Source: Capsulimonadaceae bacterium | Lineage (GTDB): Bacteria > Armatimonadota > Armatimonadia > Armatimonadales > Capsulimonadaceae | Assembly: GCA_031292625.1 (NCBI GenBank) | Contig: JARLGU010000053.1 | Span: forward strand, 1-64,000 | Reading direction: 5' to 3' | DNA length: 64,000 nucleotides | Shown: in pieces, positions 32,955 to 40,889 of the stretch | Position numbering within the stretch: the stretch's first letter is position 1 | How the letters are laid out: the number at the start of each line of letters is the position of its first letter | Notes under the pieces: model-generated | Told to the model about the DNA's origin: nothing | What the model saw: the letters and a program-made list of their open reading frames with translations, nothing else | Databases searched by the model: none | Position numbers and translations under genes: made by a program

Positions 32955-34699
32955 GACCCGTCGTCCTTAGTGCGTTCGTAGTGAGTCGGCGAAAAACCAT
33001 CAATGATCGAGTCCAGGATAATCTCGGACTCCGCGGAGCTCTTTCCGAGCCGGAACGCAATGTCCTGGACGTTGTGCAGCATGTTTTGTATCACGAGCTG
33101 CGCCTTCTCGACAATCTGCTCGCGCCGCAGTTCCGTGTTGGTGACATCGATCATGATGGCGCCCACGACGCGATGCGGTTCGAGCGTGAATATGGTGACG
33201 CTTAATACGGTCTCGTCGATGCGAATATACTTGCGGATGATGTCCTCGCCCGTCCGCAAGACCTGCTCGAAAAGATCGATGAACGGTACAACGGCCGAGA
33301 CGCGGACACCCGCCAGATCCGGCGCCGCTTCGGCAAGCTGGACAATGTCCTCGCCGCCGAGCCGCACGAACTCGCCGTTGCACTCGATGATGTCGAGAGC
33401 CTCGCCGACGAGAACCGTCGCATACGGCACCGTGCGCAGGATTGCGTTCGCCTTCTTGTGAGCGAGGTCGCGCATATAGGACACGCACATGCTGATCTCA
33501 GCCTTGCCGCTCAAGATCGCCGCCGCAAGTTCCCGGCACGAATGGTAACCGCATCCGCCGCAGTTGAGTTCGTCGCTCTCGGAATGCTTGCCGACCGATC
33601 GAAGCGTCGCCGCGATGGCATCGTCATCGAACGATGGCGTCTCAACCGCCGCGATAGAGGGGCTATCGGCAACCTCAATTTCAGGCGAACGCGGGTACTC
33701 GGCATCGGCAAAATGCGCAAAATCCAGGACGCTGAGACGCGACAGGACCGCTGAACGCGCGCTGGCCTTCGGGCCGTTGACGCAGCCGCCCTCGCAAGCG
33801 AGCAGTTCGAGAAAGACGCTCCGGTCGAGATCGCGAAGATCCGAGCCGCGCAGGGCCTTGTCGATTTCAACGATGCCCGACAGGCTCATAAAGCGGACGT
33901 CCTGGGAGCGGCTGTGGACCCTGGTCGCGTCGAGCATGCCGCCTTCGATAGGGTAGAGCGCGCCCTCCGCCGCCTGGCACGGTTCGAAAACGTCGTTGCT
34001 GGAGCCCACGCACTCGCGCGGGTCTATCCCGATGTCCGCGAACAATCCGCGAAGGTCCTCGAAAGTCAACGCGGCGGAGAGCAGCTCCGGATGCGCCTCG
34101 GCTTCGAGCTTTTTGGCGATGCAGGGTCCGAAAAACACGATCTTCGCGTCCTGCCCATAGTGCTTCTTGAGCAGGCGGCAGTGCGAGAGCAACGGCGAGA
34201 GGACTTGCGTGATCTGATGGGCATGCTCAGGCAGGTATTTCCCGATCAGTTCCACCGCAACCGGACAGGCCGATGAAAGGAATAAACGCCCTCGCACTGA
34301 CGCGTCGACATCCATTGCGACCCGAGCCGAGACTTCCTGCGCGCCTAACGCCGTTTCGCTGACCGCGTGGAAGCCCAGCTCCTTGATCGCGTGAATGAGC
34401 GAACCGACGAGGACGCCGGCAAACTCGCTGGCGAAAGATGGGGCGAGCGAAACGATTACGGGGGCGCGCTGCGCCAGAAGGTTGCGCAGGATGCTAACAT
34501 CGTCGCGCACGCGCTTTGCACCGGATGGACACACGCTCGCGCAATGACCGCAAACGATGCAAAGATCCGGGACAATGCTCGCCTGGTTGTTGCTGACCCG
34601 GATAGCCTTAACGGGGCACTCGCGGATGCATTTGTAGCAGTCCTGACACTGTGCCGGTTCCGAGTAAATTGGTTTGCGCGCGTCTATCTTGACGACCAC
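32951..34699 (-). CDS. HydS-like sensory [FeFe]-hydrogenase with PAS domain
   Basis: A 582-residue protein. Two [4Fe-4S] motifs lie at residues 18-28 and 47-57, and an [FeFe]-hydrogenase H-domain at about 80-320. Its four H-cluster cysteines are kept: Cys145 in SSACPV, Cys193 in GPCIAKK, and Cys302 and Cys306 in ACEGGC. The proton-relay cysteine before Cys145 is Ala144, as in group C sensory enzymes. An FeS domain (Cys380, 383, 388, 405) and a PAS domain (about 418-540) follow. A neighbouring phosphatase fits a sensory role. GTG 34699 is the first usable start; it lies inside the normal gene spacing with the [2Fe-2S] gene. Confidence 0.82.
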   Translation of the reverse strand: MVVKIDARKPIYSEPAQCQDCYKCIRECPVKAIRVSNNQASIVPDLCIVCGHCASVCPSGAKRVRDDVSILRNLLAQRAPVIVSLAPSFASEFAGVLVGSLIHAIKELGFHAVSETALGAQEVSARVAMDVDASVRGRLFLSSACPVAVELIGKYLPEHAHQITQVLSPLLSHCRLLKKHYGQDAKIVFFGPCIAKKLEAEAHPELLSAALTFEDLRGLFADIGIDPRECVGSSNDVFEPCQAAEGALYPIEGGMLDATRVHSRSQDVRFMSLSGIVEIDKALRGSDLRDLDRSVFLELLACEGGCVNGPKASARSAVLSRLSVLDFAHFADAEYPRSPEIEVADSPSIAAVETPSFDDDAIAATLRSVGKHSESDELNCGGCGYHSCRELAAAILSGKAEISMCVSYMRDLAHKKANAILRTVPYATVLVGEALDIIECNGEFVRLGGEDIVQLAEAAPDLAGVRVSAVVPFIDLFEQVLRTGEDIIRKYIRIDETVLSVTIFTLEPHRVVGAIMIDVTNTELRREQIVEKAQLVIQNMLHNVQDIAFRLGKSSAESEIILDSIIDGFSPTHYERTKDDGS

Positions 34700-34704
34700 T
34701 TTCG

Positions 34705-34953
34705 TTACTTGCGTAATTCCTTGTCCAAAATCGAAGGAATTTCGGCGGGGGACGCTTCCCGAATCAGCGTGCCGCCCACTGAGATCGTGGGGCCTTCCAT
34801 GCATCGCTCCTCGCACCGGCTCCCAACAAGTCTGACCTGAAACGTGTCGCCGTGCTCGCCGATGTACTTCTTGATCGCGGCAAGGTTCGCGCTGTTGCCT
34901 CGGGAAAAGCACGAACTGCCCATGCAAACGACAATCTCAACCGGTTCAGTCAC
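34705..34953 (-). CDS. thioredoxin-like [2Fe-2S] ferredoxin
   Basis: A protein of about 82 residues of the NuoE/thioredoxin-like ferredoxin family. The [2Fe-2S] ligands are the Cys pairs in VCMGSSC and SRCEERCMEGP. It would feed or take electrons from the adjoining HydS-like protein, with which it forms a three-gene operon ending in the phosphatase. GTG 34953 is preferred because AGGGTGG precedes it by 8 nt; GTG 34965 is the alternative and adds four residues. Confidence 0.85.
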   Translation of the reverse strand: MTEPVEIVVCMGSSCFSRGNSANLAAIKKYIGEHGDTFQVRLVGSRCEERCMEGPTISVGGTLIREASPAEIPSILDKELRK

Positions 34954-35113
34954 GAATCTGCCCACCCTGCGCGCCCATTATGGCGGCTCGCACACACCTT
35001 TATGGTAACCATGCGTTACGGCCAAAGTCAAGGAATGAGCCCGAGATCGGCCGATTGAAGGACTATACGCCACGTTTGCGCCGCTGAGGCAAATAAAGTT
35101 ACAGGGCGGATAT

Positions 35114-35152
35114 ATTCGAGCTTTCGAATGTTCTTATTTTTCATGCTATAAT
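35114..35152 (+). promoter_or_regulatory. arsR-hyf promoter with overlapping palindromic operator
   Basis: TGCTATAAT at 35144-35152 is a perfect extended -10. An inverted repeat ATTCGA-GCTT-TCGAAT at 35114-35129 covers the -35 position, where an ArsR-family repressor would block RNA polymerase. The gene for such a repressor is the first in the operon, so autoregulation is likely. Confidence 0.65.
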
Positions 35153-35195
35153 ATCGCTTGGCGGGCGGATCGATCATCGCTCGCAAGGACATTTC

Positions 35196-35552
35196 GTGCA
35201 AGACCTCTTACGGAAACTTAAAGCGGAGATTTTCCAGGCGCTCGCGCACCCCACGCGGATCGCGATCGTGGAAACTTTGCGCGACGGCGAATTGCCGGCA
35301 AGCCGGATCATTGAGCGGCTGAAGCTCGAACAGGCCAACGCCTCGCAACATCTGGCGGTCCTTCGCTCGAAGCACATCGTCGTCAGCCGCAAGGAAGGGA
35401 CGCAGGTCTACTACAGCTTGCGCGACGCCCGGATCATCGACGTGCTCGATATAATGCGCGCCTACTTCGAGGCGCATTTGGCGGACGCGATGTCAATGCT
35501 TCAGGAGGCTACCCTCGCCGCCGAGGAGCAAGCAATGGGAGCGAAGAAGTGA
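35196..35552 (+). CDS. ArsR-family transcriptional regulator
   Basis: A 118-residue winged-helix regulator with the typical ALAHPTRIAIVETLRDGEL helix and the recognition helix in ASQHLAVLRSKHIV. It contains no cysteine, so classical thiol-based metal sensing by ArsR is excluded; the signal is unknown. GTG start with AAGGAC upstream. It overlaps hyfB by GTGA. The palindrome over its own promoter suggests that it controls the whole hyf operon and perhaps the divergent HydS operon. Confidence 0.88.
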   Translation: MQDLLRKLKAEIFQALAHPTRIAIVETLRDGELPASRIIERLKLEQANASQHLAVLRSKHIVVSRKEGTQVYYSLRDARIIDVLDIMRAYFEAHLADAMSMLQEATLAAEEQAMGAKK

Positions 35553-37549
35553 CAATCGCTCGTGGCCTTTTCGAGAACGCCCTTCTATACTCGCTCGCGA
35601 TCTGCTGGTTGGCGTTTCCTCTCTCCGTGCTCATGAGGGGACCGAAAGCCAACGACCGCGTCCTGGGAGGATTGATCGGCGCAGGCAGCGTCATCCTGCT
35701 AGCGCTTGGAATGACCGCGCTGGCAAGCACTCCGGCAACCATCGCGCTCCCTTTTCCATTTTCGCTGGGGGACGTCCCGATCGCTTTCACGCTCGACTCT
35801 CTGTCCGGATTTTTTCTCTGCGTAATTGCCATTATCGCAGGCCTGATTTCTCCGTATCTTCGCGGCTATTGCGCGCACCTGGCTGACCGAGCCGACATGC
35901 GGATCTTCTGGACCGCCTTGCCCGCGCTCATTCTCAGCATGGCGCTGGTGGTTCTGTCGGCCAATGCACTGACGTTCCTCGTGGCCTGGGAAGTGATGTC
36001 GCTAACGTCGGCGATCCTGATCGCAACCGACCACGAGCCTAAGGCGACGCGCGGCGCGACGCTGATCTACCTCGGCGCAACGCGAATCGCAACCGCCTTC
36101 CTCGTGGGAGGCTTCCTCTGGGCGCACGCGCTCACCGGAACATGGACGTTCGCTGACTGGCACATCTCGGGCATCGCGGCCCTGGGGCCCGGCCTGCTCG
36201 TTCTCGTCGGGCTCGGGATCAAGGCGGGAAGCTGGCCGTTTCACTTATGGCTGCCAATCGCCCATCCGGCAGCTCCTGCTCCCGTGTCGGCGTTGATGAG
36301 CGGCGTCATGGTCAAGGTCGCGATCGCGGCGATGGTGCGGTTGTTCGTGATCGGTCCCGCGTTCGACCACCCGGAACTGGGCATCGTAATCCTCGCGGCG
36401 GGCGCGGTCTCGTCGGTGTGGGGGGTTCTGTTCGCGCTGATCCAGCACGATCTCAAGCGGCTTCTCGCCTATCATACGGTAGAGAACGTCGGCCTGATCC
36501 TGATGGGCATCGGCACGTGTTTGGTCGCCCGCCACGCCGGACTTTCGATCGTCGCGCAGGTTGCGCTGGCGGCGGGACTGTTCCACGTGCTCAATCACGC
36601 CGTCTTCAAATCGCTGTTGTTTCTAGGCGCGGGCGCGGTGGATGCCGGGGCTGGCACACGCAACCTCGACCTGCTCGGCGGTCTAGGCAAACGGATGAAG
36701 TGGACATACGCCTGCTTCGCAATCGGAGCCGCCGCGATCTGCGCACTGCCGCCGCTGAACGGCTTTGCGAGCGAGTGGCTGCTGTATCAGAGCTTCTTGG
36801 GCGGAGCGGTCGGCGCGCATTCACCGATCCAGCGATTTTCGTTCTTGCTTCTGATCGGCGTGCTTGCACTCGTCGGCGCACTGGCGATGGCCTGCTTCGT
36901 CAAGGCTATCGGCGTAACGTTTCTGGGGCGTCCGCGAAGCAAAGCCGCCGAGAGCGCTCGCGAGGCGGACTTTGGCATGCTCGCGGGACAAGGCGCCCTC
37001 GCCGCCCTCTGCGTATTCCTTGGCCTCGCGCCGCCCGCGGTTCTCGCTGTGCTTGACCCGGTAACGCGCGCCGCGATCCCAGGCGCTCCTCCGCTAACCG
37101 CGGCGTGGACGCTCCCAACCGGCGCAATGCTGGCGGCGCTGGCCGTCACCGCATTCGCGGGAGCGGCGTGGACATCGCGCGCCCGGCGGCAAAGGCCGGA
37201 CCGGACGTATATCACGTGGGAATGCGGCTTCGGCGCACTGAGCCCGCGTCAGCAGGTCAGCGCCACGAGTTTTGTACAGCCGATCTCAAGAATCTTCAGC
37301 GTCGTCTTCCAGTATGCCGAAAACCTGCGGATAGAAGGCGAAAGCCGGCGCCTCTTTCCGGACCGCGTAACCGCGACGTCGACAACCGAAGCGGTGCTCG
37401 AGACGCGGCTCTACGGCCCGCTCACCATGCTGTTCAAATGGCTCGGCGATCAGGTGATCAAGCTGCAGGAGGGCAATATTCACGCCTACTTGCTGACGAT
37501 GCTACTAACGCTGCTCATACTCCTGGCGATCGGAGGGTCCATCCGTTGA
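35549..37549 (+). CDS. hyfB: HyfB-like antiporter subunit of an Ehr/group-4-type complex
   Basis: A 666-residue, multi-helix membrane protein of the NuoL/MrpA/HyfB proton-antiporter family. Typical segments are FLVAWEVMSLTSAILIATDHEP, GIKAGSWPFHLWLPIAHPAAPAPVSALMSG and AYHTVENVGLILMGIG with the usual buried Lys and His residues. It would be one of two proton- or sodium-translocating subunits. GTG start overlaps arsR. The C-terminal 80 residues reach the cytoplasm, and the stop overlaps hyfC. Confidence 0.92.
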   Translation: MTIARGLFENALLYSLAICWLAFPLSVLMRGPKANDRVLGGLIGAGSVILLALGMTALASTPATIALPFPFSLGDVPIAFTLDSLSGFFLCVIAIIAGLISPYLRGYCAHLADRADMRIFWTALPALILSMALVVLSANALTFLVAWEVMSLTSAILIATDHEPKATRGATLIYLGATRIATAFLVGGFLWAHALTGTWTFADWHISGIAALGPGLLVLVGLGIKAGSWPFHLWLPIAHPAAPAPVSALMSGVMVKVAIAAMVRLFVIGPAFDHPELGIVILAAGAVSSVWGVLFALIQHDLKRLLAYHTVENVGLILMGIGTCLVARHAGLSIVAQVALAAGLFHVLNHAVFKSLLFLGAGAVDAGAGTRNLDLLGGLGKRMKWTYACFAIGAAAICALPPLNGFASEWLLYQSFLGGAVGAHSPIQRFSFLLLIGVLALVGALAMACFVKAIGVTFLGRPRSKAAESAREADFGMLAGQGALAALCVFLGLAPPAVLAVLDPVTRAAIPGAPPLTAAWTLPTGAMLAALAVTAFAGAAWTSRARRQRPDRTYITWECGFGALSPRQQVSATSFVQPISRIFSVVFQYAENLRIEGESRRLFPDRVTATSTTEAVLETRLYGPLTMLFKWLGDQVIKLQEGNIHAYLLTMLLTLLILLAIGGSIR

Positions 37550-38457
37550 TCGCAGTTTTCTGGCTATTCGTTTACCTGATTCATATAGCCGTGTTGCCGC
37601 TGCTGTTCATCGGATTGGTCCGCTGGCTAAAGGCGCGCTTGCAGGGACGGCAGGGACCGTCGCTCTACCAGCCGTTTTGGGATTTCGCCAAAATGCTCGG
37701 CAAGGGCGAAACAATCAGCGAAACCGCAACCGGCGCATTCCGCATCGCGCCGCTCGCCAGCCTTGCGTCGGTCGCGACAGTGTCCCTGATGATCCCGTGG
37801 GCAGGCGTCCCGTCCCCCATCGCGGGCGATCTGGTTCTCGCCGTGTATCTGCTGGCGGCCGGCAAGTTCTGCACGAGCCTGGCGGCGCTGGACACGGGAT
37901 CGTCATTCGGCGCAATCGGCGCGAGCCGCGAAGCCGCGATCTCGATCCAGGCTGAACCGGCGTTGCTGCTCGGCCTCGGAGCGCTCGCCGTGCACGCGCA
38001 CGACAGCCGCTTTGCTGCGTTCTTGACGCCCAGCGGCGGCGAGCATATCGTCATCCTGGCCGTGCTCGCGGGCGCCGCCGCCTGGATGTGCGCAATGGCC
38101 GAGTTGTCTCGCATGCCGATCGACGATCCGACCACGCATCTCGAGCTGACAATGGTTCACGAAGCGATGATCCTGGAAAACTCGGGGCGCAATCTGGCGC
38201 TGATCGAGTACACAGTCGCGCTGAAGACGACGCTGCTGCTCGGGCTCGTGGTCCAAATCGTTCTGCTCGCCGTTCCGCTGCGCTCGATAGCCGTTCATTA
38301 CATTGTGAGCATCTTGCTGCTTGCGGCAACGGCGGCGGGGCTGGCGATTTCCGAGACCGTGATGGTCAAACTGAGCTGGCGTCGCGTCCCGAACATGCTC
38401 TCGTATGCAATTGGGGCATCGGCGCTCGCGTGTTTGTTGGTGGCGATGAGAGGCTAG
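37546..38457 (+). CDS. hyfC: HyfC-like (NuoH-type) membrane subunit
   Basis: A 303-residue membrane subunit of the NuoH/HyfC/EchB family, which connects the soluble arm to the antiporter subunits. Diagnostic motifs are GSSFGAIGASREAAIS near residue 120 and MPIDDPTTHLELTMVHEAM near 195. The TTG start has GGAGGG 8 nt upstream and overlaps the hyfB stop (TTGA), which is why it is preferred over far upstream starts. A 345-bp insertion separates it from hyfE, the only gap in an otherwise overlapping operon. Confidence 0.92.
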   Translation: MIAVFWLFVYLIHIAVLPLLFIGLVRWLKARLQGRQGPSLYQPFWDFAKMLGKGETISETATGAFRIAPLASLASVATVSLMIPWAGVPSPIAGDLVLAVYLLAAGKFCTSLAALDTGSSFGAIGASREAAISIQAEPALLLGLGALAVHAHDSRFAAFLTPSGGEHIVILAVLAGAAAWMCAMAELSRMPIDDPTTHLELTMVHEAMILENSGRNLALIEYTVALKTTLLLGLVVQIVLLAVPLRSIAVHYIVSILLLAATAAGLAISETVMVKLSWRRVPNMLSYAIGASALACLLVAMRG

Positions 38458-38802
38458 CGCTAAGTTAAATTGGACTTGACAATATGGCTGTGTGAACCCT
38501 CACCCCAGCCCTCTCCCGCAAAGCCGGGCGAGGGAGCCGGAATTCCCTCGCACATTCCGATTGGAGAGGGTGAGGGTCTTTGCAACAGAATACTAGCGCT
38601 TAGTGCGAACCTAGGAAAATATAGCTCATTTTGAGCGCGGTTCGCTAGTGGAGAACCCCTCTTCTTTCTCCTCCCGTTTCGGGAGGAAGGGGCCTGCCGT
38701 CCTCGGCGGGAAGGTGGGTTCCGCGCGAAGCGCGCCGAGGCGAAGCCGCGTTGGTTCGCCGAAGACAAGGTAGGTTCTTGCCTGCCGAAAGCATCGTAAA
38801 TT
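38458..38802 (+). repeat. palindromic elements inside the hyf operon
   Basis: Two imperfect palindromes break the operon. The first (38497-38577) has outer arms ACCCTCACC/GGTGAGGGT and CTCTCC/GGAGAG and an inner GCGAGGG/CCCTCGC hairpin. The second (about 38650-38760) has CCTCCCG/CGGGAGG and GC-rich flanks. Both resemble the REP-like elements scattered in many genomes. A 13-nt stretch (AAGCATCGTAAAT, about 38790) matches repeat copy B. No ORF is convincing. TTGACA at 38476-38481 lacks a matching -10. Confidence 0.65.
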
Positions 38803-39438
38803 ATGGGTGAGTTGCATTTGTTCGAATCAGGCGCGGCGGTTACGGTTATCCTGGGATTGTGGATCATCGGCATTACGCGCGTGCAGACGACGCTGGCGCT
38901 TTACGGCGCGCAGTCGGCGGCCCTGGGACTGATGACGGTGCACCTGGGCGTCTTGCGGGCGGAGCCGCTCCTGGTGATTGTCGGCGTTGCGGTCGTTGCG
39001 GTGAAGGGCCTGTTTGCGCCCGTATACTTATTGATCGCCGCTAAAAGCCTGGGATGCCGGCGAGACGACGGCGTATCGATTTCGCCGCCAATCCAATTTT
39101 TCGGAGCGCTGACCGGCCTCGCGCTGATTCTGCTGCTCCATCCCCTGCGCGCCGCCCTGCCGGAAAGCGCGCTTCCTTCGGTCGGATTGCTCCTGCTAGG
39201 CATGATGGTGATGATCACGCGGCGGCTTGCGCTTAGCCAAATCGTCGGGTTCCTGATGCTCGAAAACGGAATCTTTCTGTACACGATCGGTCAGCCGCAC
39301 ACGATGCCGATGGTCGTCGAAATCGGCGTGCTGATGGATGTCCTCGCTGGCGTCATGCTCGCTGGTCTGCTGGCATTCAAGATCAACAAGACGTTCGAGC
39401 ACATCGATGTGACGGAACTCAAGGAGCTGCGCGGATGA
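38803..39438 (+). CDS. hyfE: HyfE-like (NuoK-type) membrane subunit
   Basis: A 211-residue membrane protein of the HyfE family, with about six helices and a NuoK-like second half (LLGMMVMITRRLALSQIVGFLMLENGIF). HyfE-type subunits lie between HyfC and the antiporter-like subunits and complete the ion path. No clear SD precedes the ATG. Its stop overlaps hyfF by 4 bp. Confidence 0.9.
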   Translation: MGELHLFESGAAVTVILGLWIIGITRVQTTLALYGAQSAALGLMTVHLGVLRAEPLLVIVGVAVVAVKGLFAPVYLLIAAKSLGCRRDDGVSISPPIQFFGALTGLALILLLHPLRAALPESALPSVGLLLLGMMVMITRRLALSQIVGFLMLENGIFLYTIGQPHTMPMVVEIGVLMDVLAGVMLAGLLAFKINKTFEHIDVTELKELRG

Positions 39439-40889
39439 CGCCTGTTCTGAGCCTGCTTCCCGGTCCCTTGATCATCGCCGCGCTCGCGCTCCTCGCCGTG
39501 CGCGGACGCATCCTATCGCGTCTGGCGGCGCTGGTAATGGCCGGGCAATGCGTTGCGGCCGCCATTGAATGGTTCCCAAGGCTCGGCAATCCGATGGACG
39601 CGCCGATCGAGCGCGGCTTCGGAACAGATTCTCACGGCGCGCTGTTCGTGTTGCTGACCACTCTCGTCGTCACCGCCGCATTCGTCCACGCGGTTTCGTT
39701 CTTCGACCGCGAGGCTCAGTCCGAGCACCCGCCGGTATCGCGCCAGATCGGGCAGTTTTACTTTTTCGCCCCGCTCTTCCTGATTGCCATGTATGCGGTC
39801 GTCCTGGCCGACAACCTGGGCTATATGTGGATCGGGATGGAGGCGACGACTCTGCTTTCCGCGCCGCTGGTGTACTTCCACCGCTCCGCGCGCTCGCTGG
39901 AAGCGACGTGGAAGTACGTGATCATCTGCAGCGTCGGGATCGCGTTCGGCTTCTTCGGCACGGCGGTGCTCTTTGCCGCCTCGCAACAGTCTGGCGCACT
40001 TGCGCAGGGAAGCCTTTCGCTCTCCGCGCTCACGGCGCACGCCAGCCAACTTCCGCCCGGCATGGTGCGCCTCGCTTTCGTATTCCTGCTGCTCGGTTAC
40101 GGCACAAAGGCAGGGCTATTTCCGCTGCACAACTGGCTGCCGGACGCACATAGCGAAGCGCCGGCGCCGGCATCGGCGATCCTATCCGGATCGCTGCTCA
40201 ACTGTGCCCTGGTCGCTTTGTGGCGGATAAGCGACCTTGCGCGCGCCGCGGGGCAGGATCTTGTCGTGCGCGAGACCCTGCTTCCGATGGCTGTCGCCAC
40301 GGTGATCGCGGCGGCATTGTTCCTGCTGCGCCAGAAGGACGTCAAGCGGATGCTCGCCTATTCCAGCATGGAAAACGTCGGGATCATGGCGACCGCGATC
40401 GGCCTGGGTACGTGGAACGGCTTTGCACTGCAAGCGATCAATCACAGCCTCTGCAAGGTTGCCGTCTTTCTCTTGGCCGGCAACCTCTTACAGCAATTCG
40501 GCACTAAGAATATTCATGAGCTGCGCGGTCTGCTCCGCGCACAGCCGGGCCGAACGATGCTCCTGCTGCTCGCGATTACCGCCGTCGCCGGAACGCCGCC
40601 GTTCGGCAGCTTCCTGGCGGAATGGCGTATCCTGAGCGTCGCCGCCGACGGCGGGTTGTTCTGGGTCGTCGCCGCGCTGGCAGCGTCGCTGGCGCTCGCA
40701 TTCATTGCGCTGGCGATGCAGTCGCTGGAGATGGCGCTGGGAGCGCCTCCGGAGGCCGCGGAGACATGTACGCGAACGAAGTTCGCGCTTTCCCTTGTGC
40801 TCGTCCCGGCCGTGCTATTGCTGGGTTCGCTGATTCTAGGCACGATGCTGCCCGCCAGTCTGCTCGCGCTCGTGGGAGGCCTGCGATGA
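39435..40889 (+). CDS. hyfF: HyfF-like antiporter subunit
   Basis: A 484-residue membrane protein of the NuoN/NuoM/HyfF antiporter family. Visible features are the LGYMWIGMEATTLLSAPLVYFH helix, GTKAGLFPLHNWLPDAHSEAPAPASAILSG, and KRMLAYSSMENVGIMATAIG. It is the second ion-translocating subunit and has the usual length. ATG overlaps hyfE and its stop overlaps hyfG, so all four are translated in series. Confidence 0.92.
   Translation: MTPVLSLLPGPLIIAALALLAVRGRILSRLAALVMAGQCVAAAIEWFPRLGNPMDAPIERGFGTDSHGALFVLLTTLVVTAAFVHAVSFFDREAQSEHPPVSRQIGQFYFFAPLFLIAMYAVVLADNLGYMWIGMEATTLLSAPLVYFHRSARSLEATWKYVIICSVGIAFGFFGTAVLFAASQQSGALAQGSLSLSALTAHASQLPPGMVRLAFVFLLLGYGTKAGLFPLHNWLPDAHSEAPAPASAILSGSLLNCALVALWRISDLARAAGQDLVVRETLLPMAVATVIAAALFLLRQKDVKRMLAYSSMENVGIMATAIGLGTWNGFALQAINHSLCKVAVFLLAGNLLQQFGTKNIHELRGLLRAQPGRTMLLLLAITAVAGTPPFGSFLAEWRILSVAADGGLFWVVAALAASLALAFIALAMQSLEMALGAPPEAAETCTRTKFALSLVLVPAVLLLGSLILGTMLPASLLALVGGLR

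Noticed and set aside
35196-35552. Arsenic-resistance regulator
   Set aside because: The protein contains no cysteine and no ars gene is nearby; the name refers to the family only.
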